NCBI GenBank assembly: GCA_005405945.1
Contig: BJHW01000002.1
Location: forward strand, 124,001 to 188,000
Direction: 5' to 3'
Length of the DNA stretch: 64,000 bases
DNA from: Streptomyces violaceusniger
GTDB lineage: Bacteria > Actinomycetota > Actinomycetes > Streptomycetales > Streptomycetaceae
Position numbers and translations under genes: made by a program. The notes beneath the pieces are model-generated. The model was not told the origin of the DNA and ran no database searches. It was given only the letters and a program-made list of their open reading frames with translations. Shown piece after piece: positions 28,963 to 36,860 of this stretch (the stretch's first letter is position 1; each line of letters starts with the position of its first letter).

Positions 28963-30544
28963 GGATCTCCTTGAAGGCGTCGGGAAGGGAGCGGGCGCCC
29001 GCGTCCACCATGCGCCCGCCGGTCGTACGCGCCGCCCGGGTCAGCTCCGCGGTGTCCGCCTCGCCGAACCGCAGCGGGAAGGTGGGGACGCCGCGGACCG
29101 TCTCCGCCCGCGCCGCGTACCGGCGCTCGAACTCCTGGCGGGTGATGCCGGAGGTGTTCTCCCCGTCCGTCATGAGGACGATGGAGATGGGCTGTCCGGG
29201 GTGGTCGCGGGCGATGCCGGACGCCTTCCCGTAGGCGTGGTCGAGCGCGGACCAGATGGCGGTGGAGTTGTCGAAGTCGTCCGCCGCCACGAAGGACCTC
29301 ACGGAGTCCAGGTCCCGCCGCCCGCCGACGGTGACATCGCGCTCGGCGAGCACACGGCCCCCGAAGCGCATCACGGTGATCCGCTCACCCTGGTAGAACC
29401 GCACGAACTTCCCCGTGGCCGAGGTGTCCGCGCCACTGAGTCCGGCGAACGCCGCACGCAGCGAGGCCACCCGCGCGCCCCGCATCGAGGTGGAGAAGTC
29501 GAGGAGGAAGATCACGTGGTGGGCGGTGGGCAGCCGGGGATCGCCGTAGTCCTCGACCAGTTGGTCCACGACGGCCCGCTGGTCGGGGAAGTACAGCGCG
29601 TTCCCGATGTCCGCCCGCAGCCTCGGGTCCCTGCGCACGTCCGCGCCGAGCGGCCGGCGCAGCGTGCGTTCCATGATCTTCTTCTGTGTCGAGGCGCTCT
29701 TGAGCCAGTTCACCACCTTGTCGTACGCCTCGCGCTTGGCCGGGTCGAGGAGCAGCAGCGGGTAGTCGGACAGCACCATGCCGTCCTTCGGATAGACGAT
29801 CTCCAGCTTCTGGTGGAGCTTGCCGCTGGCGTTGAGCGAGAGCAGCTCCGATTCGTAGGTGATCAGGGCGTCCAGCCGGTCCTGGTGGGCGATGTACCGC
29901 TCGCGCAGGTCGGCGCTGCTGTCCGCGGTGAGCTTCTGGCCGGTGCGGAAGCCGCGCAGCCGGTCGCAGGAGATGTCCTCGGCGCGCAGGGCGCTGCCGG
30001 TCCCGGCCGCGGCGGTGGCGACGCCGACGAGCGCGGAGAGGCCGCTGTTGGTGCGTTTGGGGTCGGCCATACCGAAGCGCACCGAGCCCGCGGCGGCGGC
30101 GTCGGCGAGGTCCGCCCAGGACACCTGCCCGCCCTTCGCCCTCGCCCGCAGGGCCCTCGCCGTCTCCGGCTTCACGCCGACGACCACGGGGGAGAGCATG
30201 GTCGTGGTGGAGAGCGGCTTCGCGGTGGTCTTGGACTCCTTGAGCCGGAGCTGGAAGTACCGGTCGGAGGAGAGCCAGGCCAGGTCGTGGTGGTACGCAC
30301 CGGGCGTCAGCCCGTCCCCGGCGTCCACGGTGGCCTGGTACTCCATGTCCAGGTCCACCCCCGTGTCCCGGCGCAGGTCGCCCAGCAGCGGTTCCATGTC
30401 CCGCAGCTCCGAACTCGCCAGCACACGCAGGGTGGTGGGCCGCTCGTCACCGGAGCCACAGGCGGTGGCCGTGCCGAGCAGGGCCAGACAGAGCGCGAGG
30501 ACCACCGGGCGGCGAGGGGCCCGGCGGTGCGGACGCCGGCTCAT
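28952..30544 (-). CDS. Lipoprotein with solute-binding and VWA domains
   Basis: A 530-residue secreted protein. The lipobox LLGTATAC (Cys ~29) marks a lipoprotein. Residues ~40-320 are an ABC-type extracellular binding fold (TTLRVLASSELRDMEPL, ISCDRLRGF, YPLLLLDPAKREAYDKVVNWL), and residues ~340-530 are a von Willebrand A domain with a complete MIDAS start DFSTSM (Asp ~349) and later LMTDGENTSG. The fusion is common in Streptomyces but unassigned. VWA domains bind protein partners through a metal ion, so an adhesive or sensory surface complex is likely. The gene is coupled to the upstream short gene (4-bp overlap) and to the membrane protein downstream (11-bp overlap). Confidence 0.87.
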   Translation of the reverse strand: MSRRPHRRAPRRPVVLALCLALLGTATACGSGDERPTTLRVLASSELRDMEPLLGDLRRDTGVDLDMEYQATVDAGDGLTPGAYHHDLAWLSSDRYFQLRLKESKTTAKPLSTTTMLSPVVVGVKPETARALRARAKGGQVSWADLADAAAAGSVRFGMADPKRTNSGLSALVGVATAAAGTGSALRAEDISCDRLRGFRTGQKLTADSSADLRERYIAHQDRLDALITYESELLSLNASGKLHQKLEIVYPKDGMVLSDYPLLLLDPAKREAYDKVVNWLKSASTQKKIMERTLRRPLGADVRRDPRLRADIGNALYFPDQRAVVDQLVEDYGDPRLPTAHHVIFLLDFSTSMRGARVASLRAAFAGLSGADTSATGKFVRFYQGERITVMRFGGRVLAERDVTVGGRRDLDSVRSFVAADDFDNSTAIWSALDHAYGKASGIARDHPGQPISIVLMTDGENTSGITRQEFERRYAARAETVRGVPTFPLRFGEADTAELTRAARTTGGRMVDAGARSLPDAFKEIRGC

Positions 30545-30933
30545 GAGGAGGTCTCCGGGGTCTGGTTCGGCGGCGGGCAGTCGCCGACGGACGTGATCAT
30601 CCGCTCCAGCAGCGGCAGGCTCGGCAGCGTCGCCTTGGTGTCGTCGGCCGCCGAGGCGGGCGCCGGAATGCCCTGGTCCTCCAGGAACCGGTACAGCTCG
30701 GTGCTGGTCGCCTTGCCGCTGGAGTCCAGGACGCGGAAGCCCAACTCCATCGCCCGGCGCTGGAGTCGCTCATCACTGGCGAGCAGTTCCCCGAGCCGGT
30801 CGCCCTTGGGGGTGAGCGCGATGTACTCGGGCTCGGTCAGGAACTGGGTGGAGGGATAGAGCAGCACCCTGCGTGTCACCGGGACGGACGCGGAGGGCAA
30901 CGGCGTGACGCAGACGGTGAAGGGCGCGTTCAC
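30541..30933 (-). CDS. Short protein, probably a 5'-truncated gene
   Basis: A 130-residue hydrophilic protein without signal peptide or membrane segment. It opens directly in a folded-domain-like region (FTVCVTPLP, VLLYPSTQFLTEPEY) at GTG 30933. A stop codon lies 18 bp upstream, with the repeat-rich region beyond it. The content looks like the C-terminal part of a larger binding or membrane protein whose front has been lost, possibly by recombination at the repeats. It overlaps the VWA gene start by four bases, so it is still part of that operon. I do not recognise a family. Confidence 0.5.
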   Translation of the reverse strand: MNAPFTVCVTPLPSASVPVTRRVLLYPSTQFLTEPEYIALTPKGDRLGELLASDERLQRRAMELGFRVLDSSGKATSTELYRFLEDQGIPAPASAADDTKATLPSLPLLERMITSVGDCPPPNQTPETSS

Positions 30934-31018
30934 GGTGGCCGCGGCCCGCGGTTAGGGCCTGTCCGGCGGGCCGTGCCGCCTGCGGCGGTCAGTTCCCCTC
31001 CCGCCCCTTCCCGAAACT

Positions 31019-31190
31019 GGGGCTGCGCCCCTGACCCCGGCCCGGGGCTGCGCCCCTGACCCTGTGCCGGGGCTGCGCCCCTGACCCCGTGCCCGGGCTT
31101 TGCCCCAGACCCCGTGCCCGGGCTTTGCCCCAGACTCCGTGCCGGGGCTCCGCCCCAGACCCCGGCCCGGGGCTCCGCCCCTCCCCGCAG
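31019..31190. repeat. Tandem array of seven ~25-bp hairpin units
   Basis: Units begin near 31019, 31044, 31069, 31095, 31120, 31144 and 31169, with a 24-26 bp period. Each has the form GGGGCTgcGCCCC (or GGGCTTTGCCCC) followed by TGACCCCG or AGACCCCG. Every unit can fold into a small stem-loop. The array is non-coding and lies between the truncated gene and a hypothetical gene. Such CCCC-rich repeats occur in Streptomyces intergenic DNA. Confidence 0.85.
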
Positions 31191-31263
31191 CAGCGATATG
31201 CGGTCCGCCGAGTGGTGGGGCTCTGCCCCCGCGCCCTCCGGGGGCCAGGGGCGGAGCCCCTGC

Positions 31264-31338
31264 CACGCGGCGGAGCCGCATATAGGTGCTGCGGGAAGGG
31301 TCGGGGAGGGGAAAGCATCGACATGCGGCTCCGCCGCG
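31264..31338. repeat. Two inverted copies of a dispersed GCGGCGGAGCCGC repeat
   Basis: CACGCGGCGGAGCCGCATAT (31264-31283) and its inverted partner ATGCGGCTCCGCCGCG (31323-31338) flank ~40 bp. The same element recurs at 51505-51521 (inverted) and 54820-54839 (identical 20-mer). The core GCGGC-GGA-GCCGC folds into a hairpin. These look like dispersed transcript-end or palindromic-unit repeats. Confidence 0.75.
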
Positions 31339-31357
31339 GAGATCCGTCAGAAGGACC

Positions 31358-32327
31358 CTAGCCCGCCGCGTCCTTCGCCCACCGCGAGGTCACCGTGCCG
31401 ATGGCCGCCACCGCGTGCCGGATCCGGGTGTCGCTCGTGCGCACCGACCGCGCGAACTCGATGTGCAGGAACGGCACATGTTCGGTGGCGGCCCTGCGGC
31501 CCTGGACGTTGTCGCGGCCCTCCAGGGGCAGTCGCGGACCCAGGCGCGGCAGACGGAGAAGTGCCGCGCGGTCAGGGCGGCCGCCAGGCGGCGGGCGTCC
31601 GGGCGGCCCGCCCGGCCCTTGCCGGTGGAGGCGACGACGTCCCGGCCCGGCGCGGAGTCGTCGGCGAAGCCGTGGAGCTGGACGCCGGGCAGCCCGCGCC
31701 GGGCGAGCTCGTCGCAGACCGCGTCGAAGACCGAGTCCGTGCGGTGGGCGGCGTCGGCGGCGTCGTCGTCCCCGGCCCTGCGGTGGGCGCCCGCGAGCAC
31801 CAGGACGCCGCCGGGGGAGTCCAGGAGCACACGCGCGCCGAGCCGTTCGGTGTCCGCGTCGGAGACCGGGTGCGGCACCTGGACCGACCAGCGGGCGGGC
31901 GCGGAGAGGTCCACATAGACCCGGGCCCAGCCGCGCGGGTCGGGCCCGTCCTCGGTGCGGTCGGACAGCTCGGCGTAGCGGCGGCCGGTCCCGGTGTCGG
32001 TGAGCGTACGGAGCCGGAAGCCGACGTCGGTGAGGAGTGGGCGGGCGCGGTCCGGGTGTCCGTCGAGGATCAGGCCCAGCGCGTCGGCGACGGCCCGGCG
32101 TTCGGCGCGGCGCGGCTCCCGGTAGTCGGCGTCGGGGCCGAGCCCGGCCGTGAAGTCGGTGATCCTGCGCTCCAGCGGGACCTCGGGGCCCGCGCGCCGT
32201 CCGACGTACGACCGTTGTCGTCTCCGGACGACCGGGCGATCGTATAGGTGCTCAATGCCGCCACGAGCAGGCCGAACGCGACCGTGACAACCGCCACGAT
32301 GATCGCCTTCGCTCGTATCTCCGCCAT
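31358..32327 (-). CDS. Membrane-anchored hypothetical protein (frame broken twice)
   Basis: Reassembled, this is a ~323-residue protein. It has an N-terminal transmembrane helix (KAIIVAVVTVAFGLLVAALS, residues ~6-25), then a hydrophilic extracytoplasmic region including WARVYVDLSAPARWSVQVPHP and GRPDARRLAAALTARHF, ending VTSRWAKDAAG. Two single-base gaps break it: the G4 run 32185-32188 (repair gives ARAPEVPLERRITDF) and the G4 run 31525-31528 (repair gives RDCPLEGRDNVQG). ATG 32327 is the start. It is divergent from the capsule operon and shares its 247-bp promoter region. The proximity suggests, but does not prove, a link to the cell envelope. No family recognised. Confidence 0.65.
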
Positions 32328-32457
32328 GACCGTCTCATCGTAACCACCCGCTTTACAGGTGCATATCGGGATGAGATGGGTGAAGGGCGACCTCCAGGTG
32401 AACGGCAGGCATAGAATGCAAGACCGCCGTTTGCCCAGCCTTGGTCGAGACCAAACA

Positions 32458-32567
32458 GGTTTTCTCGTTTTTTCTTTAAGATGTGCAACCCTTTGATCAG
32501 TCTGGCTGTCTGACGGTCCGGATCGCACTCGAGTGCGCTCTGTGTGGTGTGAGTTGCATGAGAGGAG
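32458..32567 (+). promoter_or_regulatory. Promoter/operator region of the capsule operon
   Basis: An A/T-rich run (32458-32482, mostly T) stands out in very GC-rich DNA. It is followed by a perfect 14-bp palindrome CGCACTCGAGTGCG (32524-32537) and then the ribosome-binding site AGAGGAG (32561-32567). The palindrome lies 37 bp before the GTG start and could be an operator. Confidence 0.5.
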
Positions 32568-32574
32568 CCCATCC

Positions 32575-34803
32575 GTGGCCGCTTCGCGTTCGAAGCGGCG
32601 GCACAAGGTCCGCCGAAGGGCCGATATGTCGCTCCTGGGGGGCATTCGTCCTCCCATAGCCGTGCTGTCGGTTCTGCTTCTCTCCCTCGCGGGAATCACC
32701 GCCCTCACCCTGGGCAAACCGGACAACGCCCTGGTACCCAAGGCGGTCCTGACCTCGCAGCAGTACGTCGCCGAGGACGGCGCCATCGCGCTGCGGGCGT
32801 CGCTCGACGAGTCGGTCACCGACCTCACCGGCACCGCGACCCTCTTCAACGAGGGCAAGCCGGTCTCCGCCGACACCGTCCTGGACAAGGTCGGCACCGT
32901 CTACCAGAAGTGGCGTGGCACCGCCGTCATCGAGATCAAGTCGGGCAAGATGCTCGCCGCCCGCGGCGAGAACGTCCCGCTGACCGCGATCGAACTCGGC
33001 AAGCTCTCCCGCGGCGACGGACTCTCCCCGCGCATGGTGCGCCTGGAGAACGGTCAGACCCGGCTGATCATCCTCGCCCTGCTGTCCTGGAAGGGCCGGC
33101 CCCAGCAGCTGCTCGTCGCCTCCAGCACCCTCAGCTTCCCCGGCGTCGACCTCGGCCCGGGCCGCGCCATCGGCGTCGTCGACTCCACCGGCCGGCTGCT
33201 CTCCAGCCACGGCGCCCTGGACAGCGAGCGGGCCAGGAAGCAGCTCGCCTCCTTCGCCAAGACCGCCGCCCGCAAGGGCCGGCAGCACCCCATCAAGGCC
33301 AAGGAGCCCGGCGCGGGTGGCTACACCGGCGTCAGCGGCCACCTCACCGGGGGCGCCGCCGAGGACGTCCGCACCGTCGGCGGCTACGCCACGCTCACCC
33401 CGCCGCGGCCCGGTGAGCCCACCACCGCCAGCAGCCTCGGGCTGACCGTCGTCACCGAGGTCGACGTCTCCGCCAAGGTCTCCCAGATCACCCGCCCCGC
33501 CTTCGGCGTGGCCGCCGCCGGCGGCCTGCTGCTCATCGGCGGGCTCGCGGTGATGGTGCTGCTGGGCACCGTGCAGCGGCCGCTGATCCGGCTGTTCCTG
33601 GAGAGCCGCCGCCTCACCCGCGGCGATCTCGCCCGCCCGGTGAGCGTGCCCAGGGCCGGCGAGGCCGCCCGGGTGGGCGCCGCCCTCGAGCGGCTGCGCC
33701 GGCAGCTCCAGGGCGAGCCCGCCGACGCCCCGGGCCCGGCCGCGGCCGCGCGCAAGGGCCTGGGCGCCCGCGCCCTGCTCGCCGTCTGCGCCGTCCTGCT
33801 GCTCGTCTGGTCGGTCCCGCTGATGCTGGTGCTCAACCGCGCCGACTCCTCCGTCAAGGTCCCGGCCCAGATCGTCCACGACCAGAAGTCCCGCACCGTG
33901 ACCCTCAGCGACCGGGTCCGCCGCGCGCTCAACGAGGGCCACGCCGACCTGTCCGCGGTCGCCGCCCTGATCGGGGACCGCACCACGCCCGAGGACATGA
34001 AGAAGGTCCTGGAGCGCACCATGCAGGAGCACGACCGCTACCAGTCGATGTACGTCCTCGGCGCCGACGGCGAGATCCTGGCCCGGGCCGGTGACAGCCC
34101 CCACCACGAGGACGGGAAGGCCCCCTCCAAGCAGGCCATCGAGGTGACCGGCGAGGGCGGTAAGAAGCCCGTGGTCACCGCCACCGCCCAGGCGCCCGGC
34201 CGGGGCGGCGCCGCCGTCGTCGGCGAGTTCCGCATCGAGTTCGTCAACGCGCTGCTGGGTCGCCAGGGCATGGGCGAGGTCCGCGTCGTGGACGCCAAGG
34301 GCCGGGTCATCGGCGGCGACTCCGGCTACATCGCCTTCGAGAAGGCGCCCTCGTACATGACCTCGCTGCTCGCCGCCAAGCAGGCGAAGGCCACCGTCCA
34401 GCGCGGCGGCACGGTACGGGTCGCGGCCGCCGCCCCGTTCAGCGGCGGCGGCGCGGCCAAGTCGCTCCAGTGGAGCCTGGCCAGCTGGCAGCCCGCCGCG
34501 GGCCTGGCGATCCCCGAGTACAGCCTGCAGAACCGGACCGTGCTGGCCGGACTGCTGGGGCTGACCGCCGCGGCCGCCTGTCTGGGCTGGCTGCACATCG
34601 TCGTCGTACGGCCCCTGCGCGCCCTGGCCGGACAGGCCGAGGCGCTCGCCGCGGGCGACCGCAAGACCGTGCTGTTCCCGCGCCACCACGACGAGGTCGG
34701 CGCCGTGGTCCGCAGCCTGGAGCTGATCCGGCAGCAGCTCCAGGGGCAGCCCCGCAAACGCGACGGCGGCAGCCGGACCCCCGCCGGCGTCGGAAGGAAC
34801 TGA
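32575..34803 (+). CDS. Two-sensor membrane protein with HAMP-like segments, first gene of capsule operon
   Basis: A 742-residue protein built of two similar halves. Each has a membrane helix, an extracellular sensor-like domain, a second membrane helix (for example GVAAAGGLLLIGGLAVMVLLG and LAGLLGLTAAAACLGWLHIVVV) and a HAMP-like stretch (RPLIRLFLESRRLTRGDLARPV and RPLRALAGQAEALAAGDRKTV). No kinase, cyclase or methyl-accepting domain follows. GTG 32575 has AGAGGAG seven bases upstream. It lies 9 bp before pgsB, in the place where Bacillus operons would carry a third subunit such as PgsA/CapA, to which it shows no visible resemblance. It may sense envelope state and control polymer export. Confidence 0.75.
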   Translation: MAASRSKRRHKVRRRADMSLLGGIRPPIAVLSVLLLSLAGITALTLGKPDNALVPKAVLTSQQYVAEDGAIALRASLDESVTDLTGTATLFNEGKPVSADTVLDKVGTVYQKWRGTAVIEIKSGKMLAARGENVPLTAIELGKLSRGDGLSPRMVRLENGQTRLIILALLSWKGRPQQLLVASSTLSFPGVDLGPGRAIGVVDSTGRLLSSHGALDSERARKQLASFAKTAARKGRQHPIKAKEPGAGGYTGVSGHLTGGAAEDVRTVGGYATLTPPRPGEPTTASSLGLTVVTEVDVSAKVSQITRPAFGVAAAGGLLLIGGLAVMVLLGTVQRPLIRLFLESRRLTRGDLARPVSVPRAGEAARVGAALERLRRQLQGEPADAPGPAAAARKGLGARALLAVCAVLLLVWSVPLMLVLNRADSSVKVPAQIVHDQKSRTVTLSDRVRRALNEGHADLSAVAALIGDRTTPEDMKKVLERTMQEHDRYQSMYVLGADGEILARAGDSPHHEDGKAPSKQAIEVTGEGGKKPVVTATAQAPGRGGAAVVGEFRIEFVNALLGRQGMGEVRVVDAKGRVIGGDSGYIAFEKAPSYMTSLLAAKQAKATVQRGGTVRVAAAAPFSGGGAAKSLQWSLASWQPAAGLAIPEYSLQNRTVLAGLLGLTAAAACLGWLHIVVVRPLRALAGQAEALAAGDRKTVLFPRHHDEVGAVVRSLELIRQQLQGQPRKRDGGSRTPAGVGRN

Positions 34804-34812
34804 GGCCCCACC

Positions 34813-36360
34813 GTGCTCTTCCTCTACACCGTGCTCGTGGTGTGCGAGGCCGTCCTGCTGATCGCCGGCATCGTCGAACAGCGGCGGCACCAGACCAACC
34901 TCGACACGATCCCCACCCGGGTCCTGGTCAACGGCATCCGCGGCAAGTCCTCCATCACCCGGCTGTGCGCGGGCGCCCTGCGCGGCGGCGGGCTGACCAC
35001 CGTGGCCAAGACCACCGGTACGGCGGCCCGCTTCATCCACCCGGACGCCACCGAGGAGCCCGTCTACCGCAAGTTCGGCATCGCCAACGTGGTCGAGCAG
35101 ATCGGCATCGTGCGCCGCGCCGCCGCCTACAACCCGGACGCGCTCGTCATCGAGTGCATGGCGGTCATGCCGGCGCTCCAGGAGATCAACCAGTCCAAGC
35201 TGATCCGCTCCACCATCGGCGTGCTGTGCAACGTCCGCGAGGACCACCTCGCCGAGATGGGCCCCACGCTGGACGACGTGGCCCGCTCGCTGTGCCGGTC
35301 CATGCCGGAGAACGGCATCTGCGTCACCGCCGAGCAGGACCGCTTCCACATCCTCCAGGAGGAGGCGGACGCCCGGAACTGCCAGTTGATCTACGCCGAC
35401 CCCACGACGGTCAGCGACGAGGAGCTGCGCGGCTTCAGCTGGTTCACCTTCAAGGAGAACGTGGCCATCGCGCTCGCCGTCGCCGAGCTGGTGGGCGTCG
35501 ACCGCGCGACCGCCCTCCAGGGCATGTACGACGCCCCGCCGGACCCCGGTGTGCTCTCCGTCGAGCGGTACGCCACCGAGGACGGCAAGAAGCTCCGCTT
35601 CGCCAACGTCTTCGCGGCCAACGACCCCGAGTCGACGCTGATGAACATCAACCAGCTGCTCGACCTCGGCGCCATCCACCGCCCGCTCAACGTGGTCATC
35701 AACTGCCGCCCCGACCGGGTCGAGCGCAACGGCCAGATGGGCGAGATCATCCCCGATCTCGACCCCGAGCAGGTCTTCGTCATCGGCCACCCGGCCAAGT
35801 CCGCCATCGACGCCATCCCGGCCCAGTACCGGGACCGCGCGGTCGACCTCGGCGGCGACCGCCGGGATCCCGAGGAGTTCATGGCCGAGCTGCTCGGCCG
35901 CCTCGGCCCCGACTCCTCCCTGGTCGCCATCGGCAACATCCACGGCCAGGGCGAGATCCTGCTGGAGCACCTCGCCGAGCTGCCGCCCGACGAGAGCGCC
36001 GACGACACACCGGCGGCACCGACGGCACCGGCGGGCGGCGAGCGCCATGTCGAGCACGTGGACACGGTCCAGCTGTACGCGCCCCGCCTGGACCCGTACC
36101 AGGGCTACCCGGAGGCGTACGAGACCCGGTACGCGCCCCAGGCGCGCGTACCCGCTCAGCGCACCCTCGAGCGGCCGTACCCGCGGACGGCGCACGGCCA
36201 GGGCTCCCGGGAGCCCTGGCCCGCCGTCGTACCGGCCTCCGATGCCCCGCACCACCCCGACGCCTCGCAGCCCCGCGGCCTGTTCGAGCCGCGCGTCCCG
36301 CCCGCCCCGCCCGCCGACGACTCCCAGCAGTGGCAGAACCCAGGAGAGCAGCAGCGTTGA
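34813..36360 (+). CDS. pgsB: Poly-gamma-glutamate synthase PgsB/CapB
   Basis: A 515-residue Mur-ligase-like ATP-dependent synthase that joins glutamate through gamma-amide bonds in Bacillus capsule or gamma-PGA systems. There is an N-terminal membrane helix (MLFLYTVLVVCEAVLLIAG), the P-loop VNGIRGKSSITRL (Lys ~45), then conserved VVEQIGIVRRAA, ECMAVMPALQE, CNVREDHLAEMGPT and NCRPDRVERNGQM. The ~110-residue Pro-rich C-terminal tail (from HVEHVDTV) is an extension not found in CapB and looks disordered. It overlaps pgsC by TTGA. The polymer could be gamma-PGA or another gamma-linked poly-amino acid; the synthase assignment itself is firm. Confidence 0.9.
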   Translation: MLFLYTVLVVCEAVLLIAGIVEQRRHQTNLDTIPTRVLVNGIRGKSSITRLCAGALRGGGLTTVAKTTGTAARFIHPDATEEPVYRKFGIANVVEQIGIVRRAAAYNPDALVIECMAVMPALQEINQSKLIRSTIGVLCNVREDHLAEMGPTLDDVARSLCRSMPENGICVTAEQDRFHILQEEADARNCQLIYADPTTVSDEELRGFSWFTFKENVAIALAVAELVGVDRATALQGMYDAPPDPGVLSVERYATEDGKKLRFANVFAANDPESTLMNINQLLDLGAIHRPLNVVINCRPDRVERNGQMGEIIPDLDPEQVFVIGHPAKSAIDAIPAQYRDRAVDLGGDRRDPEEFMAELLGRLGPDSSLVAIGNIHGQGEILLEHLAELPPDESADDTPAAPTAPAGGERHVEHVDTVQLYAPRLDPYQGYPEAYETRYAPQARVPAQRTLERPYPRTAHGQGSREPWPAVVPASDAPHHPDASQPRGLFEPRVPPAPPADDSQQWQNPGEQQR

Positions 36361-36839
36361 TCCCCTCCGTCCTCACCCCCGAGATCGCCGCCATCGGCAT
36401 CGCGATCGGGCTGCTCTTCTCGCTGGTCTGCTACCTGACCACCAACCTCTCGCCCGGCGGCATGATCACCCCGGGCTGGCTGGCGCTGACCCTCGTCGAG
36501 GATCTCCAGCGGGCCGCGATGGTCGTCGGCGTCACCGTGCTCACCTACGTGGGCACGCTGCTGATGCAGAAGTACGTGATCCTCTACGGCAAGCGGCTCT
36601 TCGCCGCGGTCGTGCTGCTCGGTGTGACCCTCCAGGCGACCGTGATGATCATCCTGTCGCTTGAGTTCCCGCTGATGTACGCGAACCAGACCCTCGGCTT
36701 CATCGTCCCCGGCCTGATCGCCTACCAGCTGGTCCGCCAGCCTCGGGGGGCCACCCTGCTGTCCACCGGGTCGGTGACGCTGATGGCCTATGTCGTCCTC
36801 ACCGCCGGAATCCTCCTCGGCGTCATGCCGTCCGCCTGA
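36357..36839 (+). CDS. pgsC: Poly-gamma-glutamate synthase subunit PgsC/CapC
   Basis: A 160-residue membrane protein with five or so helices, matching CapC/PgsC in length and in the conserved pattern GLLFSLVCYLTTNLSPGGMITPGW, AYQLVRQP and GILLGVMP. It associates with PgsB to form the membrane synthase. Translation starts at TTG 36357, overlapping the pgsB stop, which indicates tight coupling. The start region SVLTPEIAAIGIAIG is directly hydrophobic. Together with the flanking genes it defines an actinobacterial capsule-type operon. Confidence 0.92.
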   Translation: MIPSVLTPEIAAIGIAIGLLFSLVCYLTTNLSPGGMITPGWLALTLVEDLQRAAMVVGVTVLTYVGTLLMQKYVILYGKRLFAAVVLLGVTLQATVMIILSLEFPLMYANQTLGFIVPGLIAYQLVRQPRGATLLSTGSVTLMAYVVLTAGILLGVMPSA

Positions 36840-36860
36840 CCCACCACCGGAGCCGATCCC

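Noticed and set aside
31019..31190. CRISPR-like array
   Set aside because: The units are contiguous 25-bp repeats without unique spacers, and no cas genes are present; they are tandem hairpin repeats.
31114..32247. 377-residue plus-strand frame through the repeat array and hypothetical gene
   Set aside because: It begins in the tandem repeats and runs antisense to the reassembled membrane-anchored protein; composition is Arg/Pro/Gly noise.
32497..36255. Open 1252-residue minus-strand frame across the capsule operon
   Set aside because: It is the antisense shadow of the membrane-sensor and pgsB genes. High GC with biased third positions leaves long open frames on the opposite strand; the translation is low complexity and matches no family.
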